From contig NZ_CP010777.1 in NCBI RefSeq assembly GCF_001078055.1, forward strand, positions 642,408 through 706,407: a DNA stretch of 64,000 bases, read 5' to 3'. Position numbers and translations under genes: made by a program. This DNA comes from Rufibacter radiotolerans (GTDB lineage: Bacteria > Bacteroidota > Bacteroidia > Cytophagales > Hymenobacteraceae). The notes under the pieces were generated by a model. The model did no database searches. It saw only the letters and a list, made by a program, of their open reading frames with translations, and was not told where the DNA came from. The first letter of the stretch is position 1; each line of letters opens with the position of its first letter. This document shows, piece by piece, positions 8,565 through 16,663 of this stretch.

Positions 8565-9437
8565 ATGGATATCTGTTTACTTGTTTCAGGTAATTTGGGT
8601 TATAAGATCTTGTTGGAGGTTTGTTTAGCATATAATGTTAGATGTGTTTTGACAGATAGGCAGTCTGAGGAAATTATTTCCTTCTGTAAATTAAAAGATA
8701 TTGTTTTTTTTGCTGGAAACCCACGGAATGGAAAAATTAGCGACCTAATTAATAAGGTAAAGATTGATGTTATTCTATCAATTAATTACCTTTTTCTTAT
8801 TGATCATCAAATTATACATTGGCCTAGAAAGTATGCCATAAACATTCACGGCTCCTTGTTGCCTAAATTCAGAGGCCGTACACCCCATGTTTGGGCTATC
8901 ATTAACAACGAAAAGGAAACAGGTATAACTGCTCACTTGATAGATGAAGGTTGTGATACTGGTCCAATCATTAGTCAGCTTAGAATTAGCATAGAAGACA
9001 ATGATACGGGTGCGTCCTTGTTGGAAAAATATAAGGAAAAATACCCTGAACTGGTTAGAAGGGTTCTAGAAGGTGCTTCAAATGGCACATTGGAGCTAAA
9101 GGCTCAAGATCATTCCAAAGCTACTTACTTTAGCAAACGTACTCCCGAAGACGGTGAAATAAACTGGAATTGGCAGAAGGAACGCATTTTTAATTGGGTA
9201 AGGGCTCTGGCTCATCCGTATCCGGGCGCTTTTACTTATTTTAATGAAAAAAGAATTAGAATTAACAAAGTAGTTTTCTCAAATATCGGTTATTCGGATA
9301 ATGTTGATAACGGTTCTATCTTAATGATTGAGGATGGAAACCCAATTGTGAAAACTCAGAACGGAGCAATAAAAATTGTAAATTTCGACCTGGATCCGGG
9401 CTTTAAAGTAAACGGTAAATTTTATGGAAAATATTAA
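8565..9437 (+). CDS. Sugar N-formyltransferase (Fmt-like), probably acting on a nonulosonate precursor
   Basis: The protein has 290 residues and belongs to the 10-formyltetrahydrofolate transferase fold. The catalytic triad is visible as N93, H95 (INIHGSLLPKFRGR) and D131 (DEGCDTGP). A C-terminal Fmt-like subdomain follows (WQKERIFNWVRALAHPYPG). Family members formylate methionyl-tRNA or amino sugars (ArnA, WbtJ, FdtF/VioF type). Position decides here: it sits between pseG/H and pseI and overlaps pseI by 14 nt, so an amino-sugar substrate is likely. N-formylated pseudaminic acid is known from some Gram-negative O-antigens. Whether it competes with the PseH-like domain at the same amine is inference. 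Confidence 0.8.
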   Translation: MDICLLVSGNLGYKILLEVCLAYNVRCVLTDRQSEEIISFCKLKDIVFFAGNPRNGKISDLINKVKIDVILSINYLFLIDHQIIHWPRKYAINIHGSLLPKFRGRTPHVWAIINNEKETGITAHLIDEGCDTGPIISQLRISIEDNDTGASLLEKYKEKYPELVRRVLEGASNGTLELKAQDHSKATYFSKRTPEDGEINWNWQKERIFNWVRALAHPYPGAFTYFNEKRIRINKVVFSNIGYSDNVDNGSILMIEDGNPIVKTQNGAIKIVNFDLDPGFKVNGKFYGKY

Positions 9438-10464
9438 GATTGGAAATGTTACAATAGGTAAGGGTTCTACGCCTTTTATTATTGCGGAGATGTCTGGTAA
9501 CCACAACCAGTCATTGGACCGGGCGCTGGCTATTGTTAATGCAGCAGCCGACGCAGGGGCACATGCTATCAAGTTACAGACCTATACCGCAGATACCATG
9601 ACCATGCCTGGGGTATATACCATCCAGGATGAAGGTTCTCTCTGGAAAGGAAGGGAGCTTTATGATCTTTACACAGAAGCGTATACTCCATGGGAGTGGC
9701 ATAAGCCTATTTTTGATTTGGCGAAACAAAGAGGTATTATTGCCTTTAGCTCTCCTTTTGATGAGACTGCTGTTGACTTCCTGGAGGAACTGGGTGCTCC
9801 GTTATACAAAATAGCTTCTTTCGAAAACACAGATTGGCCTCTGTTAAAAAAAGTGGCAGCTACCGGTAAGCCAGTCATAATGTCTACTGGGGTTACATCA
9901 CTTAGTGACTTAGATGAATCCGTTAAGATACTTCGTGATAATGGCTGTACCCAACTTATTCTGCTAAAGTGCACCAGCACTTATCCCTCAAGCCCAGCAA
10001 ACACAAATATTAGTACTATCCCTCACATGGAGGCATTGTTTAATTGCCCTATTGGCCTTTCTGACCACACAATGGGTGTAGGTGTAGCTGTAGCTGCTGT
10101 GGCATTAGGTGCTTGTGTGGTTGAAAAACACTTTACTTTAAGTCGGGCAGAAGGGGGAGTTGATTCTGCCTTTTCTTTAGAACCTGCAGAACTAAATGCC
10201 TTGGTCATTGAAACAGAACGGGCTTGGCAGGGGTTAGGTAAAGTTCAGTACGGAATTCAAAAGGCTGAGGAAAAAAGTAAATTCTTTAAGCGGTCCATAT
10301 ATGTAAGTAAAGATGTAGAAGCCGGAGATTTACTTACTGAAGATAATTTAAGGGTGATAAGACCCGGAAATGGAATGGCACCCAAACATCTTGACCAGGT
10401 AATAGGAAAAATCGCTAAGGTTCAGATAAAGGCTGGCACCCCCCTGTCATTTGATATGATTTAA
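9424..10464 (+). CDS. pseI: Pseudaminic acid synthase, PseI (NeuB family)
   Basis: This 346-residue enzyme condenses phosphoenolpyruvate with the 6-deoxy diamino hexose to give the nine-carbon acid. The NeuB TIM-barrel domain covers about residues 1-275, with IIAEMSGNHNQS (19-30, E22 and H27) and VVEKHFTLSR (second metal-binding His). A C-terminal SAF (antifreeze-like) domain covers about 285-346 (KRSIYVSKDVEAGDLLTEDNLR). The SGNHNQS and YTPWEWHKPIF stretches favour PseI over NeuB or LegI. It overlaps the formyltransferase gene by 14 nt and is followed 2 nt later by pseF. Confidence 0.94.
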   Translation: MENIKIGNVTIGKGSTPFIIAEMSGNHNQSLDRALAIVNAAADAGAHAIKLQTYTADTMTMPGVYTIQDEGSLWKGRELYDLYTEAYTPWEWHKPIFDLAKQRGIIAFSSPFDETAVDFLEELGAPLYKIASFENTDWPLLKKVAATGKPVIMSTGVTSLSDLDESVKILRDNGCTQLILLKCTSTYPSSPANTNISTIPHMEALFNCPIGLSDHTMGVGVAVAAVALGACVVEKHFTLSRAEGGVDSAFSLEPAELNALVIETERAWQGLGKVQYGIQKAEEKSKFFKRSIYVSKDVEAGDLLTEDNLRVIRPGNGMAPKHLDQVIGKIAKVQIKAGTPLSFDMI

Positions 10465-10466
10465 AT

Positions 10467-11165
10467 ATGAAAAAAGCAATTGCCATTATTACAGCCCGGG
10501 GTGGAAGCAAGCGGATTCCTAAGAAAAACATAAAACCTTTCCATGGGAAACCCATTATTGCCTACAGTATTGAAGAAGCTCTGAAATCTTGTGTATTTGA
10601 TGAAGTGATGGTTTCAACGGATGATGAGGAGATTGCTGCGGTTGCAATACAATACGGCGCTGTGGTTCCCTTTAAACGGTCAGCCAAAGCTTCTGATGAT
10701 TATGCTTCTACAGCTGACGTAATTTCAGAAGTTCTAGAAGCATATAAGGGGCTGGGGCAGGATTTTGAATATGCCTGTTGTATCTATCCCACAGCTCCGT
10801 TCGTTTCTGCTGAAAAATTAAAAAATGCCTTACAGTTATTGATTGAAAAAAATGCTGACTCTCTGATCCCGGTCACTAAGTTTAGTTTTCCAATCTGGCG
10901 TTCATTTAAAATGGAAGGAGAAAACATTTCCTATAACTGGCCGGAGTTTGCACCTAAGAGATCACAGGATCTTCCGCCGGCTTACCATGACTGTGGCCAG
11001 TTTTATTTTTTTAAAGCAAACACATTCCTGACAACCAAAAAGCTGGTTACAGAGAATACAATTGGGCTAGAAGTTCCTGAAACAGAAGTGCAGGATATTG
11101 ATAATGAAGAAGACTGGAAAATAGCAGAAATTAAATATGGTTTTATGCATAATATCGGAAGATAA
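10467..11165 (+). CDS. pseF: CMP-pseudaminic acid cytidylyltransferase, PseF
   Basis: The 232-residue nucleotidyltransferase activates the nonulosonic acid as a CMP-sugar. The CTP-binding signature ARGGSKRIPKKNIKPF (10-25) is typical of CMP-NeuAc/CMP-Pse synthetases, followed by VMVSTDDEEIA and IYPTAPF. It completes the pathway together with pseB, pseC, pseG/H and pseI, all upstream on the same strand. The CMP-sugar is the donor needed by a nonulosonate transferase, and the two unusual paralogues at 18796-21394 are candidates. Confidence 0.93.
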   Translation: MKKAIAIITARGGSKRIPKKNIKPFHGKPIIAYSIEEALKSCVFDEVMVSTDDEEIAAVAIQYGAVVPFKRSAKASDDYASTADVISEVLEAYKGLGQDFEYACCIYPTAPFVSAEKLKNALQLLIEKNADSLIPVTKFSFPIWRSFKMEGENISYNWPEFAPKRSQDLPPAYHDCGQFYFFKANTFLTTKKLVTENTIGLEVPETEVQDIDNEEDWKIAEIKYGFMHNIGR

Positions 11166-11167
11166 GA

Positions 11168-12106
11168 ATGCAGATTAATGCTTTATTAATTGGTTGTGGA
11201 AATATAGGCGCAGGGTATGATTTAGATACTCCTGAAAGGGTATGGACTCACGCCAAAGCTTTTTCACTTGACAAAAGAGTTAAGCTTTGTATTTATGATC
11301 AGGATACAGAAAATGCAACAAGAATTGCGTCAATTTATAGGGCTAACCATTTACAATCATTATCCGAAATAACTTTCAGTGATTTTGATATAATCAGCAT
11401 TACCACTCCAACCCCCACTCATTTCTCATATCTTAAGCAATTACTTGAACAGGAAGTTCCAGTAATAATCTGTGAGAAACCGGTTGTAAATTCTTTAAGT
11501 CAGATAGAAGAGTTAATGGGGTTGTATAAAAATTCACGCTCTAAAGTTTTAGTAAACTACATCAGAAGGTTTCAACCAGCATTTATAGAGGCCAGGAACA
11601 AAATTAGGCAGTTTACAGATAATGGTTTGTTTAAAGGTTTAATTATAAAATATAACCGGGGGTTTTTGAATAATGCCAGTCATGCTTTTGATTTATTAGA
11701 ATTTCTGTTTGGAGTACCTGTAACATTTAGCAGCTTTTATAGTGCCTCTGCTGTATATGATGCTTTTGAGTATGATCCTACTATTACCGGAACTTGTACT
11801 TATTTAAATCAGGCTTTAAATTTTGTAGGCTTAACCGGCACTCAGTATCCTATTTTTGAATTAGAGATATTTTTTGACAAGTATAAGCTCACGATAAGTA
11901 ATAGCGGTAATGAGATCCGGTATTACTATTTGCGGGAAGGTAAGTTGCAGGAAAATAGAGAAGAGAGGCAGGTAAATATTTTAGATACGTATATGGTGCC
12001 AGTGCTAGAGGAGGCAATTAGGCTGCAATACAGAAAGAAGTCAGAAGATAACTTTCTTTCTTCATTGCAGTTAAACAAGCGAATATTAGAGATCATTGAA
12101 CCTTAA
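11168..12106 (+). CDS. Second Gfo/Idh/MocA-family oxidoreductase
   Basis: The protein has 312 residues, with Rossmann motif LLIGCGNIGAGYD (6-18) and the family motif as CEKPV near residue 100. A short C-terminal domain contains SHAFDLLEFLFG. It begins 2 nt after pseF. The next gene is a DegT-type aminotransferase, and a GNAT acetyltransferase follows two genes later. The order oxidoreductase, aminotransferase, acetyltransferase resembles WbpB/WbpE/WbpD, which build a 3-acetamido sugar, but the sequence is not close enough to claim the same substrate. It may instead act on a nonulosonate intermediate. Confidence 0.8.
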   Translation: MQINALLIGCGNIGAGYDLDTPERVWTHAKAFSLDKRVKLCIYDQDTENATRIASIYRANHLQSLSEITFSDFDIISITTPTPTHFSYLKQLLEQEVPVIICEKPVVNSLSQIEELMGLYKNSRSKVLVNYIRRFQPAFIEARNKIRQFTDNGLFKGLIIKYNRGFLNNASHAFDLLEFLFGVPVTFSSFYSASAVYDAFEYDPTITGTCTYLNQALNFVGLTGTQYPIFELEIFFDKYKLTISNSGNEIRYYYLREGKLQENREERQVNILDTYMVPVLEEAIRLQYRKKSEDNFLSSLQLNKRILEIIEP

Positions 12107-12118
12107 TTAGAAATTATT

Positions 12119-13429
12119 ATGCCACACTTAGCCATCAAAGGCGGCGAGCCAATAAGAAAAGAGTTATTCCCTGCCTATAATACCATAGGGAAAGAAGAAA
12201 AGGAGGCTGTACAAAAAGTGCTTGACACAGGTAATCTTTCCCAGTTCCTGGGCGCCTGGACACCAGATTTCTTTGGAGGTCCAACGGTAAGAAAGCTGGA
12301 AGAAGACTGGTGCCAGGCACTCAGTGTTGGGTATGCAATCAGCGTGAACTCCAATACTTCTGGCTTATTCGCTGCTGTGGGTGCCTGTGGCATTCAGCCA
12401 GGCGATGAGGTAATTGTTTCACCCTACACCATGTCGGCGAGTGCTATCGCGCCTATAGTTTATGGAGGTGTTCCCATATTCGCAGATATTGACCCAGACA
12501 CGTTTTGCATGGACCCCAAGAGTATAGAGGCTAAGATAACACCTCGTACCAAAGCAATTCTGGTAGTGCATATTTTTGGTCATCCTGCAGATATGGATAC
12601 TATTATGCAATTGGCTAAAAAGCATAATTTAAAGGTGATAGAAGATTGTGCTCAGGCACCAATGGGTATGTACAAAGGAAAGTATGTAGGAACCATTGGC
12701 GATCTGGGAGTATTCAGCCTAAACTATCACAAACATATACATACTGGTGAAGGAGGAATTGTTGTGACCAACGATCCTATTCTGGCAGAAAGGATCCAGT
12801 TGATCCGAAACCATGGTGAAAATATTGTAGAAGCCAAAGGCATAACCGACCTTACCAATATGATAGGCTTTAATTACCGCATGACGGAAATTGAGGCAGC
12901 TATTGGAATAGAACAGTTAAAGAAGCTGCCTGCCTTGTTAGAGGAGCGCCTAAAGAATGCCGCTTTTCTACATGAGGCCATTGGGTCAATTAATGGTTTG
13001 GTTTCTCCTCCAAAAGTTAAAAGTCCATCTGTTCATACTTATTACGTTCAGCCAGTTAAGTATAATCAATCAGTTTTTGAAGTTCATCGGAACGACTTTG
13101 TAAATGCTGTGAAAGCTGAAATTCCCTCTGCGGTATTGAGAGAAACCGCCCCTCTAATTGGCGCTGGTTATGTTAGGCCTTTGTATCTACAACCTATCTA
13201 TCAGCAAAGAGCAGCATTTGCTTTTAATAATGAAAAGTTCAAGAGTGATGTTAATTATAGCAAAGGCCTTTGTCCGGTCACGGAACAAATGCACTACTCT
13301 GAATTAATTACACATGAATACATGCGTCCGGGCATGAGCCGAAAAGATATGGAAGATGTGGTGCGGGCATTTGAAAAAGTGGCTAAACATATAGACGAAT
13401 TAAAAATAAATGCTGCAGTTGCCGGGTAA
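12119..13429 (+). CDS. DegT/DnrJ/EryC1-family aminotransferase
   Basis: The protein has 436 residues, about 50 longer than the pseC product of this operon. The PLP lysine is K205 in SLNYHKHIHTGEGG. NSNTSGLFAAVGA (77-89) forms the phosphate pocket, and IEDCAQAPMG (174-183) the ring contact. It is a sugar-keto transaminase or a related dehydratase; the usual lysine argues for transamination. The C-terminal insertion (about 325-400) is unusual in length. It likely aminates the keto group made by the preceding Gfo/Idh enzyme. The following gene overlaps by 20 nt. Confidence 0.85.
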   Translation: MPHLAIKGGEPIRKELFPAYNTIGKEEKEAVQKVLDTGNLSQFLGAWTPDFFGGPTVRKLEEDWCQALSVGYAISVNSNTSGLFAAVGACGIQPGDEVIVSPYTMSASAIAPIVYGGVPIFADIDPDTFCMDPKSIEAKITPRTKAILVVHIFGHPADMDTIMQLAKKHNLKVIEDCAQAPMGMYKGKYVGTIGDLGVFSLNYHKHIHTGEGGIVVTNDPILAERIQLIRNHGENIVEAKGITDLTNMIGFNYRMTEIEAAIGIEQLKKLPALLEERLKNAAFLHEAIGSINGLVSPPKVKSPSVHTYYVQPVKYNQSVFEVHRNDFVNAVKAEIPSAVLRETAPLIGAGYVRPLYLQPIYQQRAAFAFNNEKFKSDVNYSKGLCPVTEQMHYSELITHEYMRPGMSRKDMEDVVRAFEKVAKHIDELKINAAVAG

Positions 13430-14378
13430 GCATATCGGTTTTGTGTTCAGCGACCCGGCAGGTGCAAACGCCTGCCTGGCCCTGGCAGATATATGGCAAC
13501 AGGAAACAGGTACTGAGCCGCTGCTATTTTCAAATAAAGAATTGGGTGTAAAACGAAACGGCCGATTTTATTTATCGGCAGATACTCCTGCATTTAAACA
13601 GTTTAAGATAGACTGTATTTTTACCGGTACATCTCACCCGGTTTCTTCAAAGTACTTTGAGATCAATTGTATTATAAAAGCAACAGAGGAGGGGATTTAC
13701 ACCATAGCCTTTATTGACCATTGGGTTAACTTTAAGTTGCGTTTTACAGGAAAAGATGGCCTGCAACATTATCCGGATGAGATTTGGGTATTAGATGAAA
13801 CTGCCAGAAATTTAGCCATTGCTGAAGGTTTGCCGGTAGAAAAGCTTTTTATTCATGAGAACCCATATCATGTTTTCCTGAAAAACAATTGGCAACCTGA
13901 GTATGAGGAGAAGGCCTACCTGAAAGAGTTAGGCATCAGGCAAGACGGCTGTCATGTTTTGTTTGCCCCGGATCCGTTATCGCTGCGGAATGGAAAAGAG
14001 ATTCAGGGTTTTACTGAAGATGAGGCACTGGATGATCTGCTGGCAGTTGCTGGGGGGGTGAAAACGGATTTAAGTCTAATTATCAAAATGCATCCGCTTC
14101 AGCCGCTGGGAATCCTTGAGGAAAAAGTAAAGGTAGTGCCAGGACTTGAGGTGTTTTTTATTAAGGATGCTAATACCCTGGAACTAATAATGGCATGTGA
14201 TGTTGTAATAGGATTTTACTCCAACCTTTTGTTAGAGGCTGCCACCTTGGGTAAAAAAGTAATCAGGTATTTTCCTGGGAAAAATGAAGCAGACCTGCTC
14301 AAGCATAATAGTTCGCTTATCAAAGTGGTTGAGCGGCAGGAACTACGAAGAGAATTAAAAAAAGCTATAAATGAGTGA
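13410..14378 (+). CDS. Unrecognised GT-B-like protein in the nonulosonate operon
   Basis: I do not recognise a named family for this 322-residue protein. The pattern resembles GT-B folds: an N-terminal half ending in FIDHW (101-105) and DEIWVLDETARN (123-134), then IIKMHPLQP (224-232), then VIGFYSNLLLEAATLGKKVI (266-285). The KMHP and S-N-L-L-L-E-A segments recall UDP-GlcNAc 2-epimerases, teichoic-acid-type transferases and CMP-sugar transferases. It overlaps both neighbours (20 nt and 8 nt), so it is an integral operon gene. It could be a transferase or an NDP-sugar hydrolase. No signal peptide or membrane segment is visible. Confidence 0.55.
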   Translation: MLQLPGKHIGFVFSDPAGANACLALADIWQQETGTEPLLFSNKELGVKRNGRFYLSADTPAFKQFKIDCIFTGTSHPVSSKYFEINCIIKATEEGIYTIAFIDHWVNFKLRFTGKDGLQHYPDEIWVLDETARNLAIAEGLPVEKLFIHENPYHVFLKNNWQPEYEEKAYLKELGIRQDGCHVLFAPDPLSLRNGKEIQGFTEDEALDDLLAVAGGVKTDLSLIIKMHPLQPLGILEEKVKVVPGLEVFFIKDANTLELIMACDVVIGFYSNLLLEAATLGKKVIRYFPGKNEADLLKHNSSLIKVVERQELRRELKKAINE

Positions 14379-14916
14379 GATTGTTTTTTTACAAGGAAGC
14401 AGAATTCATCTGCGGGCTTTGATGGAGAAAGACTTAAGTCCAGACTACCTGCAGTGGCTAAATGATGAAGAAGTATGCCGGTTTAATTCTCATGCGACCC
14501 TTCCTAATACGGAGTATAAAATGAGAACTTATTTTGAAGCTTTAAAGAATAGCCAGAGCAATATAGTTCTGGCTATTATTCATTCTGAAACCAACACGCA
14601 TATAGGTAATGTTTCCTTGCAGGGCATTAATTGGATTTCAAGGAATGCTGAATTTGCCATTCTTCTGGGTAATAAAGAATTCTGGAAAGGTGGCTATGGA
14701 GAGGAAGCAGCAAGGCTTATCATAGCCTATGGTTTTGAAAGGTTAAACCTACACCGAATTTATTGCGGGACCTTAGAAGGTAACGTAGGGATGAAAAAGC
14801 TAGCTGCAAAATTAAACATGAAAGAAGAAGGTGTAAGAAGGGAAGCAGTTTATAAAAATGGTTCTTATTATAGCATTCTAGAATATGGAGTGTTAAAAAG
14901 TGAATTTAATAACTAA
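14371..14916 (+). CDS. GNAT-family N-acetyltransferase (RimJ/RimL-like)
   Basis: The protein has 181 residues. It begins IHLRALMEKDLSPDYLQWLND, typical of RimJ/RimL-like GNATs, and has an acetyl-CoA binding loop around FWKGGYGEEAARLII and a C-terminal NLHRIYCGTLEGNVGMKKLAAKL. The substrate is probably an amino sugar made by the preceding oxidoreductase and aminotransferase, not a ribosomal protein. It overlaps the preceding gene by 8 nt and the following amidotransferase by a single base (TAATG). It is a second acetyltransferase besides the domain fused to PseG, so at least two amines may be acylated by this operon. Confidence 0.82.
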   Translation: MSEIVFLQGSRIHLRALMEKDLSPDYLQWLNDEEVCRFNSHATLPNTEYKMRTYFEALKNSQSNIVLAIIHSETNTHIGNVSLQGINWISRNAEFAILLGNKEFWKGGYGEEAARLIIAYGFERLNLHRIYCGTLEGNVGMKKLAAKLNMKEEGVRREAVYKNGSYYSILEYGVLKSEFNN

Positions 14917-16064
14917 TGAAATACTGTAAAAATTGTTTGCAGCCGGATACCAGGCCTGGGACAAAGTTTGACGAAAAGGGCGTTTGCCCTGCCTGCAACT
15001 ATTTTGAAACACTTCAGGCTGTTGATTGGGAGGAACGCAGGGAAGAATTAAAAGATATAGTTGCGTTTGGTAAAGCTAATAATCATTCTGGTTATGATTG
15101 TATTATTGGTGTGAGTGGAGGAAAGGATTCTCTCCGGCAGGCTGTTTTTGTGAAGGAGGTGCTGGGAATGAATCCTTTGCTGGTTTGTTTGAGCTATCCA
15201 CCTGAACAGGTAACACAGCGGGGAGTTGACAATATTTCCAATCTCATAAAACTAGGTTTTGATTGTATAACCATTAATCCTGCTCCCGATACCTGGAGGG
15301 ACTTGATGCGGAAAGCTTTTCTGGAACATGTGAATTGGTGCAGGTCTACTGAAATGGCACTTTTTAGCTCCGTTCCCCGGCTGGCAATTGCTTACCAGAT
15401 TCCGCTTATCTGGTGGGGTGAAAATACCGCTCTTCAACTAGGTGACTTGAATGTTATGGGAAAGACTGGTAGTGATGGAAATAGGCTAAAACATATGAAT
15501 ACCCTGGCTGGTGGTGACGTCACTTGGTTGTTAGGCGAGGAGATAAAAAAGAATGATATCCTACAGTATTGCTACCCATCTGATAGAGAGATGGAGAATG
15601 CTGGGCTTAGAATCGTATTTTTAGGCTACTTTTGGAAGGACTGGTCCCTATTAAACAATGGTATATTTGCAGCTTTACGAGGATTAGATGTCAGGGAAGA
15701 ACCACCAGAAAATATTGGGGACTACATGGGGATAACCTCTCTGGATGAAGATTGGGTGACATTTAACCAGATGATCAAATACCTTAAGTTTGGATTTGGC
15801 CGGATTACAGATTATGTAAATGAAGATATCCGGTGGAAACGTCTGACCCGAGAAGAAGGTATTGAACTTGTAGAAAAATATGATGGCAAATGTTCACCCC
15901 AATATATAGAATCTTTTTGCCGGTATATAAATATCAGTGTAGAAGAATTCTGGAGAATAGTAGATCAGGGGGTTAATAAAAAACTCTTCACAAAAAATGA
16001 ATCAGGAGAGTGGATGCCAACATTTGAGGTAGGTAAGTATGAAGAAGAGTATAGCAATAATTGA
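14916..16064 (+). CDS. N-acetyl sugar amidotransferase (WbpG/PseA family), copy 1
   Basis: This 382-residue protein has a zinc-ribbon-like start (C4, C7, C24, C27) and an ATP-pyrophosphatase P-loop SGGKDS at 67-72. The family converts an acetamido group to an acetamidino group with ammonia delivered by a HisH/HisF pair, as shown for WbpG in Pseudomonas and proposed for PseA in Campylobacter. Here hisH- and hisF-like genes follow directly, with a 26-nt overlap to hisH, so the same chemistry is expected on a nonulosonic acid or diamino sugar. The P-loop is intact, unlike in copy 2 at 17530-18780. Confidence 0.88.
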   Translation: MKYCKNCLQPDTRPGTKFDEKGVCPACNYFETLQAVDWEERREELKDIVAFGKANNHSGYDCIIGVSGGKDSLRQAVFVKEVLGMNPLLVCLSYPPEQVTQRGVDNISNLIKLGFDCITINPAPDTWRDLMRKAFLEHVNWCRSTEMALFSSVPRLAIAYQIPLIWWGENTALQLGDLNVMGKTGSDGNRLKHMNTLAGGDVTWLLGEEIKKNDILQYCYPSDREMENAGLRIVFLGYFWKDWSLLNNGIFAALRGLDVREEPPENIGDYMGITSLDEDWVTFNQMIKYLKFGFGRITDYVNEDIRWKRLTREEGIELVEKYDGKCSPQYIESFCRYINISVEEFWRIVDQGVNKKLFTKNESGEWMPTFEVGKYEEEYSNN

Positions 16065-16662
16065 TTACGGCGTCGGGAATATCCAGTCAGTAAAAGAGGC
16101 CATAGGATCTTTGGGATATAATTTGTTTGTTTCTAATGATACAAATAAACTGGCCAAGGCAGATGGACTGATTTTGCCAGGTGTAGGAGCCTTTGGTGCC
16201 GCTATGGAAAGCTTACACGAGCGGCGGTTGATTGTTCCATTAAATGAACTGGTGTTGGAGCAGAAAAAGCCCATCTTAGGTATTTGCCTTGGTATGCAGC
16301 TTCTGGCTGATTTTTCTGAAGAAAATGGATACCATAATGGGCTTGGTTGGATAAGTGGCGGAGTAATCAGGATAGAAGGGGGCCAGAATCTTAGGGTTCC
16401 TCACGTAGGTTGGAACGATGTGGATATTAGGCAGAAGGAGCCCTTGTTTGATCGTATGCAAGGGACATCTAACTTCTATTTTGACCACAGCTACCATTTT
16501 GATGCCAAGAATGAAGAAGATGTGGCAGCAAGAGTAAACTATGGACTAGGGTTGGTGGCGGCTGTAAAAAGGGGAAATATTCATGGGGTGCAGTTTCACC
16601 CGGAAAAAAGTCAGATCACCGGACTCAGGTTATTAAAAGGGTTCTTAAATTCCATTGGGTAA
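16039..16662 (+). CDS. hisH: HisH-type glutamine amidotransferase subunit for sugar amidination
   Basis: The 207-residue class-I glutaminase has catalytic C83 (GICLGMQLLA) and H187/E189 (GVQFHPEKS); all three triad residues are present. It releases ammonia from glutamine and passes it to its HisF-like partner. Histidine genes are absent around it, and the gene overlaps the PP-loop amidotransferase gene by 26 nt and nearly abuts the hisF-like gene. It therefore most likely serves glycan amidination, as HisH2 does in Pseudomonas O-antigen loci. Genomes with such clusters usually hold a separate hisH in the histidine operon, which is not in this window. Confidence 0.88.
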   Translation: MKKSIAIIDYGVGNIQSVKEAIGSLGYNLFVSNDTNKLAKADGLILPGVGAFGAAMESLHERRLIVPLNELVLEQKKPILGICLGMQLLADFSEENGYHNGLGWISGGVIRIEGGQNLRVPHVGWNDVDIRQKEPLFDRMQGTSNFYFDHSYHFDAKNEEDVAARVNYGLGLVAAVKRGNIHGVQFHPEKSQITGLRLLKGFLNSIG

Positions 16663-16663
16663 A

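Noticed and set aside
8565-9437. Formyltransferase read as methionyl-tRNA formyltransferase (fmt)
   Set aside because: It is embedded in the pse operon with overlap to pseI, and the usual fmt partner (def) is not nearby. The fold alone does not separate the two, so this is a context decision.
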